NCBI RefSeq assembly: GCF_004369205.1
Contig: NZ_QFGA01000001.1
Location: 2,232,001-2,296,000 of the forward strand
DNA length: 64,000 bases
Origin: Pelotomaculum schinkii
GTDB taxonomy: Bacteria > Bacillota > Desulfotomaculia > Desulfotomaculales > Pelotomaculaceae
Direction of reading: 5' to 3'
Positions 17,396 to 26,327 of the stretch are shown here, in pieces (the first letter of the stretch is position 1; every line of letters begins with the position of its first letter). The notes beneath the pieces are model-generated. The model was given only the letters and a program-made list of their open reading frames with translations. It was not told the origin of the DNA and did no database searches. The position numbers were made by a program, and so were the translations under genes.

Positions 17396-19699
17396 TCACT
17401 CTCCTTCTATGGTCAGCCTGTGGCAATACGCGTTAATAATTCTATAGGCCCCTTCCTCAACTTGATAAATCACCCAGTATGTCATAACACCCTGCCTTTG
17501 ATGACCGATATAATAGCCCTTTGCAGGATTAAAAATTTTGTTGCCTGAAGACTCGCAGTATTCTATTGTTTCACGTATATCGTCTTCAACGATCAGTTGT
17601 TTATTTAACTTCTCCATAAGTTCCGGTGAAATCAATATGGCTGGCTTTTGCCTTTCTTCATAGCTCTCCTCTTGCCAGATATTTTTCAAAAGAGAGGCTT
17701 TTAAAGCCACCCGGTTGTTCCTGCGGTCCGTGAGAGAAGGCGGTTTGCGCAACTCGCCATTGATGTCAAAAAGAACATCCAGCACATGGCGGCAAGGCTT
17801 GCCCATATCAGCAAAAATATCCCTGCAATTTGTACAATAGGTGATATATGGATTTTGGCCAAGCTCAATTCTTTTCCTGGCGATATCCTTTGCCAAAGCA
17901 GGATTGGCGGTATAAATATGTCCGCCATAACCGCAGCACTGAGCCGTTTTCTCCCTGTAGGGCAACTCATCGATCGCAAAACCGGCCTTTAAGACAAGTT
18001 CGCGCACGCTTTTTTGCATGGATTCATCGTAACGGCTGGAACAGGGATCAAATATGGAAACGGCGGCATTACTTACGATATGGTTTAAAGGCAGTCCATG
18101 CTCTTTGATAAAGTCATATAAAGAAATCTTCTTGATCTGGGGCAGGTATTTGGTAAACATCTTTTCACAAGTTGGACAGGCCAATATGGCGACAGGCTTT
18201 CCCATATCCTCCCATTGCTTTCGTATCCCAGCGGTTATTTCTTTCGTTAAGGGCTCATCCCCTGCCCATTCGGCGGGTGCGCCGCAACAGCTCAAAATTA
18301 TGCCGGACTGAGGAAACTTTTTTAATAAATAGGCATACGGCCTTTCTACATATGCCGGCTCCGAAGCTCCCAGTTGACAACCCGGGAAAAATATGTATTC
18401 ACTTTTTTGATATCCGGGCGCATTTTTAGCCACATAGGCTTTTTCACTTGCCGCGAATTTCATATCCCGGATCCAAAAATCATGAAAGGCGGGCGGCAAG
18501 GACCCTTCCCGGTGCATAATGCGGCGCGCTTCCAGCAAAAAATCGCCCATATCGATGTTTTCAGGACAGACGGTTCCGCATAAACCACAATTATTACAAG
18601 AACTAAGCATCCTTGTTGCCACTCTCGGCTGCAGGCTTTCCACCGGATTTAAAGTCATCCGCACGTCGCCGGCGATGCGTTTGGGCATTTTATTATACCG
18701 CTTTATCATATCGCAAGCGTTTATGCAGTCCCTGCAATCGCATTTCAAACACCGTTTCGCTTCGTAAACGGCTTCTTCCTTAGAATAACGCTCGGCTTTT
18801 ACCCCTTTGGATGGCTCTATTTTACCGATATCCATTCTAAGGCGTGAGGTTTTGTCGAGATCTATGCCCAGCATCACATGCATACGATTCGTTTGTAAAT
18901 AAGATTCTATGGATTGAGCGGCACGTATGCCCTGTTCGATGGACTGCATGGGAGTGGTTCCAAGCAAGAAACCAGCCAAAAAAATCCCCTTTATCGCGCT
19001 CCCCAGCGAATCCCTGTTCAATCCCTCCAGCAGGCCAAAGGATGCCCCGTCTTTCCCGGTAGCAATCAGTACCGCATCAAAATGATTTTGAAGTTCACCT
19101 ATATTTTCAATTTCCGTATCCAACTTAAGGGTATATTCAAAAAACTGCATCTGGTTTTCGATTTCCGGAATAAATATGTCAGGGGAAAGCAAATCCCACA
19201 ATCTTCCGCCGATCTTATCTTTCTTCTCAAATATGGTCACATCATATCCATGCGAAGCGAGCTTTACGGTACAGCTTAAGCCGCAAAGGCCCGCTCCCAG
19301 GATTGCTACTTTCTTATTTTTTTTAAGCACCCTATATTTAACCGGTGCGGTGGACCGGGTATAATCTACTATTGCTTTTTCCAATTTTAACATGTCAATA
19401 GCATCATCTATGTCTTTTCTCACACATACATTTAGACAGGGCTGATCACAAATTTTAGAAACAATGCCCGGAAAGAGGACCTTGTCCCTGTACATGGTGT
19501 ATGCGCTATTAAAATTTCCCTTTTGCAATTTAGTGTTCAACATAACGACATCCAGGTCCAGCGGACAGACACACCGGCAGGGAGGTTTTTCCCCGTTGCA
19601 ACAATCCTTTACATATTTGTCCATGTCTTTGGACAATATCCTGCCGCTGGCCGGCGCATTGAGTAAGCCTTCCAGTAATTTCGCATCGCTATTACCCAT
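17396..19699 (-). CDS. FAD/pyridine-nucleotide oxidoreductase with FeS clusters and CCG domains
   Basis: 767 residues in four parts. The N-terminal GltD-like cysteine region (PCRCVCPLDLD, QPCLNVCVR) is followed by an FAD-binding fold (VAILGAGLCGLSCTVKLASHG) at about residue 128 and a ferredoxin-like segment (CLKCDCRDC, CNNCGLCGTVCPEN). The C-terminal half has two CCG domains as in heterodisulfide reductase HdrD (FFPGCQLG...CCGAP; CCGYGG...CTNC). The architecture suggests electron transfer between NAD(P)H and a thiol/disulfide or quinone-type partner. It leads the companion gene set. Confidence 0.85.
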   Translation of the reverse strand: MGNSDAKLLEGLLNAPASGRILSKDMDKYVKDCCNGEKPPCRCVCPLDLDVVMLNTKLQKGNFNSAYTMYRDKVLFPGIVSKICDQPCLNVCVRKDIDDAIDMLKLEKAIVDYTRSTAPVKYRVLKKNKKVAILGAGLCGLSCTVKLASHGYDVTIFEKKDKIGGRLWDLLSPDIFIPEIENQMQFFEYTLKLDTEIENIGELQNHFDAVLIATGKDGASFGLLEGLNRDSLGSAIKGIFLAGFLLGTTPMQSIEQGIRAAQSIESYLQTNRMHVMLGIDLDKTSRLRMDIGKIEPSKGVKAERYSKEEAVYEAKRCLKCDCRDCINACDMIKRYNKMPKRIAGDVRMTLNPVESLQPRVATRMLSSCNNCGLCGTVCPENIDMGDFLLEARRIMHREGSLPPAFHDFWIRDMKFAASEKAYVAKNAPGYQKSEYIFFPGCQLGASEPAYVERPYAYLLKKFPQSGIILSCCGAPAEWAGDEPLTKEITAGIRKQWEDMGKPVAILACPTCEKMFTKYLPQIKKISLYDFIKEHGLPLNHIVSNAAVSIFDPCSSRYDESMQKSVRELVLKAGFAIDELPYREKTAQCCGYGGHIYTANPALAKDIARKRIELGQNPYITYCTNCRDIFADMGKPCRHVLDVLFDINGELRKPPSLTDRRNNRVALKASLLKNIWQEESYEERQKPAILISPELMEKLNKQLIVEDDIRETIEYCESSGNKIFNPAKGYYIGHQRQGVMTYWVIYQVEEGAYRIINAYCHRLTIEGE

Positions 19700-19744
19700 A
19701 ATAGATAATTCTCCTTTTACCGGGGGCGTAATAAAGCAAAGGCA

Positions 19745-20137
19745 TCAGTGTTCACCGCAGCAGTTTTTTGTTTCATCGGTATCCGACTCACTGGGGCAGC
19801 CTGTGCCGCCGATGCAATCGGTTATTAAATCCAGCATACTCTCACAGTTTAGCGCATCTGTAACGGAGAGCCCACTTCCAAGTGATCGGGTCACATGATT
19901 GTCCGCCAATATCTCAAAGGGTATTTTCTCAATTTCACCACAAATCACCAACTCGCAATCCCTGTCTACAATTTTTTCTGCCAGTTCTGTGTTTTCCACG
20001 TCACCCTCACTTTTTTCAATCGCCTCAACAATGCATTGCTTATCCATGTCCACAATTAATAGCCACCGGGCATCAGCAAATTTCTCTGAGACCTTGCTAT
20101 TGCCACCACAGCCATCCGACATTACTGCGATTTTCAC
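19745..20137 (-). CDS. NifX/NifB-C-like (dinitrogenase iron-molybdenum cofactor family) protein
   Basis: 130 residues, starting MKIAVMSDG and folding as the small cofactor-binding domain of NifX/NafY relatives, with a Cys-rich tail (CESMLDLITDCIGGTGCP, NCCGEH) that could bind metal. It lies between the aldehyde oxidoreductase and the flavoprotein genes. A role in carrying or guarding a metal cofactor is inferred from the family. No nitrogenase genes are present in the window. Confidence 0.8.
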   Translation of the reverse strand: MKIAVMSDGCGGNSKVSEKFADARWLLIVDMDKQCIVEAIEKSEGDVENTELAEKIVDRDCELVICGEIEKIPFEILADNHVTRSLGSGLSVTDALNCESMLDLITDCIGGTGCPSESDTDETKNCCGEH

Positions 20138-20253
20138 TTTTCACTCCTCCTGTTTGCCATTTATTGGTAGTGCTGCAGCCATATGGCTGCAGCACTACCG
20201 CCGGCAATTACTATTATCATTTGTTTAAATGGAATTCAGGCTCACATCGCGCC

Positions 20254-23106
20254 CTAAAGAGCCATGTCGGGACCTGTAGATTCAACCGGATTTTCCGCGA
20301 TATCATCAAGCGCTTCAAAGAGGTCGGAGCCGAGGAAGTATTTTTCAGGTTTAAGCTCTTTTCCTTGCGCCTTTGCTTCCATGGCTGCTTTCACTTTATC
20401 CGGAGTGGCGGGGAGATCGTAAATTCTTACGCCGGCGGCATTATTGATAGCGTTAATTACTGCCACATGGCCTGCAGACTGGAATCCTTCGCAACAACCG
20501 ACCGAGCCAAAGGGAGCGGTTTTTCTGGGGGAAGGGACGCTTTCCAGATATATATCATCAGGAATATCGTCCGCATACAGGAAGCCGCACCGCACAAGGC
20601 TGCTGTATTTATTATTGTCAATGTACTTTTCCGAAAGCGCAAAACCGATGGAGTGGGTCAGGGCGCCGTATGCCTGCCCTTCAACCGCTTGGATACTGCC
20701 TATAGCGCCGATGTCATAGATCATTTTCATGGCCACGACTTTTGTTTTACCTGTGGCGACTTCCACTTCAACTTCCGCAAGGAAAACGGCGTAATTGTAA
20801 ACAGGAGTGGGATCGCCGACGCCTGTGTTCGGATCAAGGTCGACAGTGATATCAGTGGTATCAAATACTCCAAGATATTTAGTCGGGATTCCTTCGGCAA
20901 CCATTTCCGCATGGGTGCGGTAAGTGCCATCATCTTTACGCATCGCGTTAAGCAGTTTCTTCGCTGCATTAATGGTAGCATTGCCTGCCATATAATGTGA
21001 ACGGTTGGCTCCGGCAGGACCTGTTTGCGGACACTGTGCCGTATCGTTTTGCACCAGTTTGATTTGCCTGTAGTCGAGATTCAATTCTCTCAAGCTTTCA
21101 TGGGTAAGGACCAGTGTACCCACATCGCCGCCCTGACCCTGGTCTTCCCAGGTATTGTAATGGGTGATCGTACCGTCTTCATTCAGCTCAAGAGCAACTT
21201 CCGCATGGTCCGCCGGCCCCCCGGTAACATTGTAACCGCCGAAAGCAAGACCTACGCCACGTTTCTTTTCAGGCGTGCTCTGGGCTTCCGCCCTGGCCTT
21301 AGCCTCTTCGTATAGGGGACGGAGCCTGTCCATAAGTGTGGTAAAGGGATATTCTTTAAATGGATAACTGTTGATGTTGGTATCCCCCGGCCTTGCCAGG
21401 TTTATATACCTGAATTCAAAAGGATCGATACCGGCTTTTTCCGCCAGCATATCAACTATTGCTTCAGACATGGTGTAAGCCTGTGAATTGCCATAGGAAC
21501 GATAAGCGGTACCAAAAGTCTGGTTAGAGAAACCTACTCTGGCCAAAGCTCTTACATTGGGGATGTTATAACTAAAGCCTGCAAAACGAATGGCTTTTGA
21601 TGCAAGAATGGCAGCCATTTCAGTATAAGCGCCATGGTCATAGGCAAAATCAAATTCAAAACCGGTAATTTTTCCGTTTTTGTCACAACCCATTCTGGCG
21701 TTGGAGTAATGGGCGGCGCGTTTGCCAGAAAAGGCATTGTGTTCCGCATAGCTCATGGTCAGGGTGACCGGGGCTCCATCAAGGGCCAGGGTGCAGGCCG
21801 CCGCTAGAGCGGAGCTGGCTGGAGATATACTAGAACCAAAGCTGGCGCCCGTCGGATTTTCGATAACCCTGATCTTACCATCAGGCAGTCCCAGGCCTGG
21901 TGCAAGTGTGATGAGCGGGAAGAGGAGAGCAAGTGTTTTGTTATGAATACATACGTTACCGTCTTCATCGATATAAGCCTGGGTAACATCCGGCTCCATG
22001 ATGAGGTGAGGCTGGCTGGTACTATAGAAACTGCCTTCAACAACATAATCGGATTCAGCCAGAACATCACGGGTATCTTCACCTTTGAAAAGAGGCATTC
22101 TCAGATACTCATTGGGTATACCTTCATGAATTTCTGTTGCCCCAGGGGCAACGGCATCCAGATAGCTCATGTAGGCCGGCAATTCCTCCAAATCAAGTTT
22201 AACCTTTTTCGCTGCGGCACGGGCGCGTTCTTCCGTTTCCGCCGCTACAACGGCGACTACATCGCCATATCTGAATACTTTCGTATCCGCGATAATAGGA
22301 CGCTCAAAGCCATCGGCTTTAGAGCGGGGATGGGCTACCGGCAGCATAATCCTGTTGGTCCCTTTGATATCTTTGGAGGTGATCACTTTTACCACGCCGG
22401 GCATTTTTTCCGCTTCAGAACAATCAATACCTTTAATAACGGCATGGTTCAAGCCAGGCTGTACAATGGCCAGGTGCAAGGTGCCGGGCGGCATTTTCAG
22501 CTTGATATCGTCGCCGTAATCGCACAAACCGGTAACTTTGGCAAGCGCGGCCGGGCGCGGGACGTTCGTGCCGTAAATACGTCCATCCGGGGGAGCCTTG
22601 AAGGTAATGTCTTCCATAGTGGCTTCGCCACGCATGACTTTGGCCGCTTCCATAACCGCGTCAACAAGCGGTTTCCACCCCGTGCAGCGGCAGGCATTGC
22701 GGTGCACCGTGAACCAATGGCGCACCTCTTCTCTTGTGGGATTCGGATTTTGATCTAGAAGCCCCTTTGCAGATACGATAAACCCGGGGGAACAAAAGCC
22801 GCATTGCACACCACCGTAAGTAATCCAGGCCTGTTGCAGCGGATGCAAATTGGTTGGAGTGCCAATTCCTTCAATGGTTACTATTTTACTAAAATCAGGA
22901 ACGTCTTTAATTTTCTTGATACACGAGCGTACAACTTCACCTTCCAATATAACACTGCAAACACCGCATTGTCCAGTTTTGCAACCTAACTTCACCCCCG
23001 TCAGGCCAACTCTTCTGAGCACATCCGCCAGAGTGTCTTTCTCAGGATCACAAACCATCATTCTGTCTGCTCCGTTTAAGTTCAACCAAATTTTCCTTAA
23101 AGCCAT
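20254..23106 (-). CDS. Molybdopterin-dependent aldehyde oxidoreductase (MOP type)
   Basis: About 950 residues, close to the 907 of the Desulfovibrio gigas enzyme. The N-terminal plant-type [2Fe-2S] domain (GCKTGQCGVCSVI) and second [2Fe-2S] domain (CGFCSPGF...CRCTGW) precede the large Moco-binding region (PTGASFGSS, GQGGDVGTLV). The catalytic-Glu motif appears as GSVGCCEGFQSAGH near the C-terminus. No FAD domain is present, as in D. gigas MOP. The ATG at 23106 has AAAGGGGGAG upstream. It oxidises aldehydes to acids. The following genes look like its maturation or electron-transfer partners. Confidence 0.93.
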   Translation of the reverse strand: MALRKIWLNLNGADRMMVCDPEKDTLADVLRRVGLTGVKLGCKTGQCGVCSVILEGEVVRSCIKKIKDVPDFSKIVTIEGIGTPTNLHPLQQAWITYGGVQCGFCSPGFIVSAKGLLDQNPNPTREEVRHWFTVHRNACRCTGWKPLVDAVMEAAKVMRGEATMEDITFKAPPDGRIYGTNVPRPAALAKVTGLCDYGDDIKLKMPPGTLHLAIVQPGLNHAVIKGIDCSEAEKMPGVVKVITSKDIKGTNRIMLPVAHPRSKADGFERPIIADTKVFRYGDVVAVVAAETEERARAAAKKVKLDLEELPAYMSYLDAVAPGATEIHEGIPNEYLRMPLFKGEDTRDVLAESDYVVEGSFYSTSQPHLIMEPDVTQAYIDEDGNVCIHNKTLALLFPLITLAPGLGLPDGKIRVIENPTGASFGSSISPASSALAAACTLALDGAPVTLTMSYAEHNAFSGKRAAHYSNARMGCDKNGKITGFEFDFAYDHGAYTEMAAILASKAIRFAGFSYNIPNVRALARVGFSNQTFGTAYRSYGNSQAYTMSEAIVDMLAEKAGIDPFEFRYINLARPGDTNINSYPFKEYPFTTLMDRLRPLYEEAKARAEAQSTPEKKRGVGLAFGGYNVTGGPADHAEVALELNEDGTITHYNTWEDQGQGGDVGTLVLTHESLRELNLDYRQIKLVQNDTAQCPQTGPAGANRSHYMAGNATINAAKKLLNAMRKDDGTYRTHAEMVAEGIPTKYLGVFDTTDITVDLDPNTGVGDPTPVYNYAVFLAEVEVEVATGKTKVVAMKMIYDIGAIGSIQAVEGQAYGALTHSIGFALSEKYIDNNKYSSLVRCGFLYADDIPDDIYLESVPSPRKTAPFGSVGCCEGFQSAGHVAVINAINNAAGVRIYDLPATPDKVKAAMEAKAQGKELKPEKYFLGSDLFEALDDIAENPVESTGPDMAL

Positions 23107-23255
23107 AAATTCTCCCCCTTTCATTTTTTGCACTTTGCAGTTGGTGTACTTACGACTTTAATTAAGAATAACTTGAACATTCATAAAATAATTGGATATT
23201 TCGGCGAAACCAACTTATGGCTACCACCCATAGAAAGGGGTTTGATATCTGTCAG

Positions 23256-23307
23256 ATTTAAAAATAAAGAAACCGTCCCTAACCTGTTGCCGGTTAATGG
23301 GCGGTTT
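23256..23307 (-). terminator. Intrinsic terminator after the AraC-type regulator
   Basis: On the minus strand AAACCG-CCC-TAACC pairs with GGTTA-GGG-CGGTTT, followed by CTTTATTTTT. It separates the regulator from the aldehyde oxidoreductase gene, so the latter probably has its own promoter in 23107-23255, where I saw no clear consensus. Confidence 0.75.
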
Positions 23308-23361
23308 ATAAATATCACGCATGAAAAAGCATAACAAAACCTGTCTTTTTTGCCGGCAATT

Positions 23362-24294
23362 TTACAGTGCTGCTTGTGAATAATCTTCGGCGCCAGTATT
23401 ACAAACATTAATCGCAGTTTTATTTGTTCTATTTTTATACAATAAATTCATATATATATTTCTAAACCTGGAAGGTGAAGTCATGGAAAAACCTTTGAAT
23501 TCGTTGATAAAGTGAGATTGATCAAAGTAGCCTAACTCATTTACTATATCAGGAACACCCTGCCAGTCCTCCTGCATAACCATTCTTAGCGCGTTTTGGA
23601 AGCGAACAATACGGCTATAGTGTTTAATGGACACACCATAAGTCCTTTTAAAATTTTGCCTGCAATATCTTTCAGAATAACCGGTCTCTCTTTCAATATC
23701 TTCAAGTTTAATATTTCCGCGCGATAAGCAGATAAGGATAGCGCAGTATTCTGTGAAATCGGGGAAATATGTCTCATCTATCAAGTTAGACATGGCATAG
23801 TTCTGGAAAAGCTTTATCCGCTCATTCATGCTATCTTTCATAGCAATTTTTTCAATAATGGATGAATTAACAAAAACATCTTCCAGTTTTAATACGTTGT
23901 TTTTTAGATCACCCAAGCGGGCCTTGATATTTTTTATGCCTACCACAGAATAGGGCTTAAAACCAAAATAAGTCGTATTTGGCTCAAGCATGATTTTCGC
24001 CCATCCTTCATGTATGCCCCATATCAATGCAGCTGGATTGTTGGGGTTGCACTTAAAGATTATATTCACACAAGCATCCGGTACGATACCGATAAAATCA
24101 TCCTGTGTATCCCTCGTAGTAAACTGATAGTATACGGCATTATTTTTTATGCAGATAGGATTCCAATTTACTAATTTTTCCCGGTAATTATACATAGCGG
24201 AACTAAGCCAAGGCTGGTGGGGCGGCGGTATCGCGCGTAATTGGGCGTTAATATTTTTATACTCCATAGAATCAACAACCCTCCTGTCCATCAA
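23362..24294 (-). CDS. AraC-family transcriptional regulator
   Basis: 310 residues. The C-terminal third has the two helix-turn-helix units of AraC proteins (KLEDIERETGYSERYCRQNFKRTYG and VPDIVNELGYFDQSHFINEFKGFSMTSPSRFR). The N-terminal 200 residues are a sensing domain I do not recognise. Alternative starts are the ATG at 24291 (AGGGG six bases before) and the ATG at 24267 (AGGAGG twelve bases before). It lies between the CoA ligase and the aldehyde oxidoreductase and may control the latter. Confidence 0.85.
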   Translation of the reverse strand: MMDRRVVDSMEYKNINAQLRAIPPPHQPWLSSAMYNYREKLVNWNPICIKNNAVYYQFTTRDTQDDFIGIVPDACVNIIFKCNPNNPAALIWGIHEGWAKIMLEPNTTYFGFKPYSVVGIKNIKARLGDLKNNVLKLEDVFVNSSIIEKIAMKDSMNERIKLFQNYAMSNLIDETYFPDFTEYCAILICLSRGNIKLEDIERETGYSERYCRQNFKRTYGVSIKHYSRIVRFQNALRMVMQEDWQGVPDIVNELGYFDQSHFINEFKGFSMTSPSRFRNIYMNLLYKNRTNKTAINVCNTGAEDYSQAAL

Positions 24295-24352
24295 TTACCC
24301 CTGGCAAGGGCTTTCTTTGGTGTTTCCTGTCCATCAGCCAACTGCCTGCATC

Positions 24353-25768
24353 TTAGTTTTTGTTGCGGTTGTCCCGGATAATTCGCTTTGCCGGTTTCCA
24401 GAGTTCCGGTGATGTATCTATTTGAACTGGCGCCAAGATTAAATTTCCCTTCTTGATGTTTCTGGAAAGCACAGGAACAGAAAATAGCGCTTTTTCAACC
24501 AATCCCGGTATTTCTTCAGCAGCCCAGGCGGCTGCCAGTACTCTGACAGCCAATCTGTCCCTGCCGTTTTCCGGCAGTAAAGATGCCTCAAAGTCCACAA
24601 CACCGTTTACTGCAAAAAGGACCTCGTCCAGTATGGACAAACTAAGCAGCTCGCCCCCCGTTAAGGTGATTCTGCCCTGAACCCGGTCCCGCACGCAAGA
24701 CATACGCTTCAGCACCGTACCGCAGGGGCAGGGTTCGGGCATAAACCGGGCAATATCTCCGGTACGGTAACGGATCAGGGGCATACCCCGGCGGGTTAGC
24801 GTTGTGAAAACCACTTCCCCTTCTTCCCCTTCCGGTAAAACTTCGCCGGTCAAGGGATTGATTATTTCAAAAAGCAAATCCGCCTCCCGCAGGTGATAGC
24901 CTGCCCGCGCTTCACACTCGACGCCGCCCCCCAGGCCCATTTCAGTCATGCCATAATGGTTGAAAACACGGCAGCCCCATGTTTCCTCCAAAAACCTTAC
25001 AATCGCGCCGGGAACGTGGTCCGTACTCAGCAGCAGGCTTTTCAACCTGATCTGGTGTTTTCTTTTGTCAGACTGCCGGCAGCGGGCGAGTGCCAATACT
25101 TGAGTCGGAATCCCGACTAGGGAGTCAACCTGTTCCACGGCCATAATCTCCAAGACAGCCTCCGGGTCCCGGACCACCCCGTAGGGAACGGGTTTCACCT
25201 GCATGCGGCGCAAACCATCAGCCAGCAGGTCACCCACACTGCCGGGCGAGTATCCGGGCAGCAGGATTAACACCTTGTCGCCCGGCTGAACCAGGGTGGA
25301 CATACCATGCTGAAAAAAGTCCCTGGTCAGTTCCTGATCCGCGGCTGTAAAATATATTCTCTTGGGCAGGCCGGTGGTGCCGGAAGTGTCCAGGGTTACC
25401 ACCCGGTTAATCTGATCCTGTGAAACACAAAGCAGTTGCAGCGGGTTTTGTCTGATATCCGCAGGAGTAGTAAAAGGTAATCCGCCAAGATCCTTTAAGG
25501 ACTGGAATTTATCTATGCCGCACCGCGCCAAACGGCGCCGGTAAAAGGGGCTCTTGTCGCGAGCGAGGGTCAGAGTCTCCCTTAGTTGCTGAATTTGATA
25601 AGTCTCTATGATGGAGCGGGTTAACTTGCCCAAACTGCCATTGTGCCCTTCTATCTTCGCGAGTATCCAGCTTTCCAGAGGTGTTTTTTTGTACAATTTG
25701 CCGACCGCCTCTACAAGGTCATATTGTGATGCATGCCATGGCATCTTTTTTATAGACGTCCAGTTCAA
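24353..25768 (-). CDS. AMP-dependent acyl-CoA ligase, PaaK-like (DVU_1553-like)
   Basis: 471 residues of the adenylate-forming family: P-loop DTSGTTGLPKRIYFT near residue 130, HYGMTEMGLGGG near 270, YRTGDIARF near 330 and a zinc-type PCPCGTVLKR segment as in phenylacetate-CoA ligases. It would activate an acid made by the aldehyde oxidoreductases to its CoA thioester. The start is uncertain: TTG 25768 or ATG 25744, neither with a good ribosome site. It lies directly downstream of a riboswitch-like leader and terminator hairpin and of a sigma-54 promoter. Confidence 0.85.
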   Translation of the reverse strand: MNWTSIKKMPWHASQYDLVEAVGKLYKKTPLESWILAKIEGHNGSLGKLTRSIIETYQIQQLRETLTLARDKSPFYRRRLARCGIDKFQSLKDLGGLPFTTPADIRQNPLQLLCVSQDQINRVVTLDTSGTTGLPKRIYFTAADQELTRDFFQHGMSTLVQPGDKVLILLPGYSPGSVGDLLADGLRRMQVKPVPYGVVRDPEAVLEIMAVEQVDSLVGIPTQVLALARCRQSDKRKHQIRLKSLLLSTDHVPGAIVRFLEETWGCRVFNHYGMTEMGLGGGVECEARAGYHLREADLLFEIINPLTGEVLPEGEEGEVVFTTLTRRGMPLIRYRTGDIARFMPEPCPCGTVLKRMSCVRDRVQGRITLTGGELLSLSILDEVLFAVNGVVDFEASLLPENGRDRLAVRVLAAAWAAEEIPGLVEKALFSVPVLSRNIKKGNLILAPVQIDTSPELWKPAKRIIRDNRNKN

Positions 25769-25782
25769 AGGACATCTATAAT

Positions 25783-25815
25783 AAAAATGCAGTTACCCCT
25801 GTAGGAAACTGCATT
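25783..25815 (-). terminator. Attenuator hairpin between riboswitch and CoA-ligase gene
   Basis: On the minus strand AATGCAGTT pairs with AACTGCATT around a 12-base loop and runs into TTTT, about 15 bases before the CoA-ligase TTG. Placed between the aptamer and the gene, it is the likely expression platform. Confidence 0.7.
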
Positions 25816-25863
25816 ACTAAAAAGGATATATCTATATTATTATATAGAATATATACTTATAAG

Positions 25864-25957
25864 TATTTCCTTTCCAACAGGAGGCGCAAATGTTTCCAGC
25901 TACACCCTAACGGTTAACAACCATGGCAATCGCTGTAGGTTGGTTAACTCGGAAATA
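25864..25957 (-). ncRNA. Moco/Tuco riboswitch-like leader, copy 1
   Basis: Minus-strand RNA starts TTATTTCCGAGTTAAC and ends GCGCCTCCTGTTGGAAAGGAAAT. The TATTTCC/GGAAATA ends can pair as a closing stem, and the GCCTCC...TGGAAAGG block matches the conserved 3' part of the E. coli moaA Moco leader as I remember it. It shares most positions with the second copy at 31052-31147. The arm corresponding to P3 looks short, a trait reported for tungsten-cofactor variants. It precedes the acyl-CoA ligase of the aldehyde module. Confidence 0.75.
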
Positions 25958-26013
25958 AATATTCATTATTTAAATAAATGAAAAATCCTTTTGCTATTTA
26001 TATTTTACACACT

Positions 26014-26029
26014 AGCAAAGTATATGCCA
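26014..26029 (-). promoter_or_regulatory. Sigma-54 (-24/-12) promoter
   Basis: Minus-strand TGGCATATACTTTGCT has GG and GC separated by exactly ten bases, as required for sigma-54. Transcription would start near 26003, just before the riboswitch-like leader. The neighbouring gene encodes a sigma-54 activator. Confidence 0.75.
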
Positions 26030-26280
26030 ATAAACGGACTCACTCCCACAATCCCAAAACATATCTACTTTTTGATGAATTTTTATAGACCCGTCCCTGA
26101 CTGGTTAACAGTACAGGATATTTTTTGTGTCTAATTTTTGTACATATTTTTGAGGTTTTTAATTATTGAACAGCAACACAATAAATCCCAATTTTTTTAA
26201 AGCAGTTCAAAGCAATACTTCTTCAATCAACAAAAATGCATTTTTTATCTGGAATCGGCAGCATCAATCAAATGTATGAA

Positions 26281-26316
26281 AAGGGCTTACTTCCCTCATC
26301 CGGGAGGTAAGCCCTT
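26281..26316 (-). terminator. Intrinsic terminator of the sigma-54 activator gene
   Basis: A 15-bp stem AAGGGCTTAC(C/T)TCCC with a short loop, followed on the minus strand by TTTTCATA, lies 12 bases after the stop codon. Confidence 0.8.
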
Positions 26317-26327
26317 CTCGTGGCAAT

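Noticed and set aside
19882-21000. Long plus-strand frame (372 residues) opposite the aldehyde oxidoreductase and NifX-like genes
   Set aside because: It is a shadow of well-supported minus-strand genes; composition is Cys/His/Phe-rich without domain features.
21943-22758. Plus-strand frame of 271 residues opposite the aldehyde oxidoreductase
   Set aside because: Antisense shadow of a strongly conserved coding region; no start signal.
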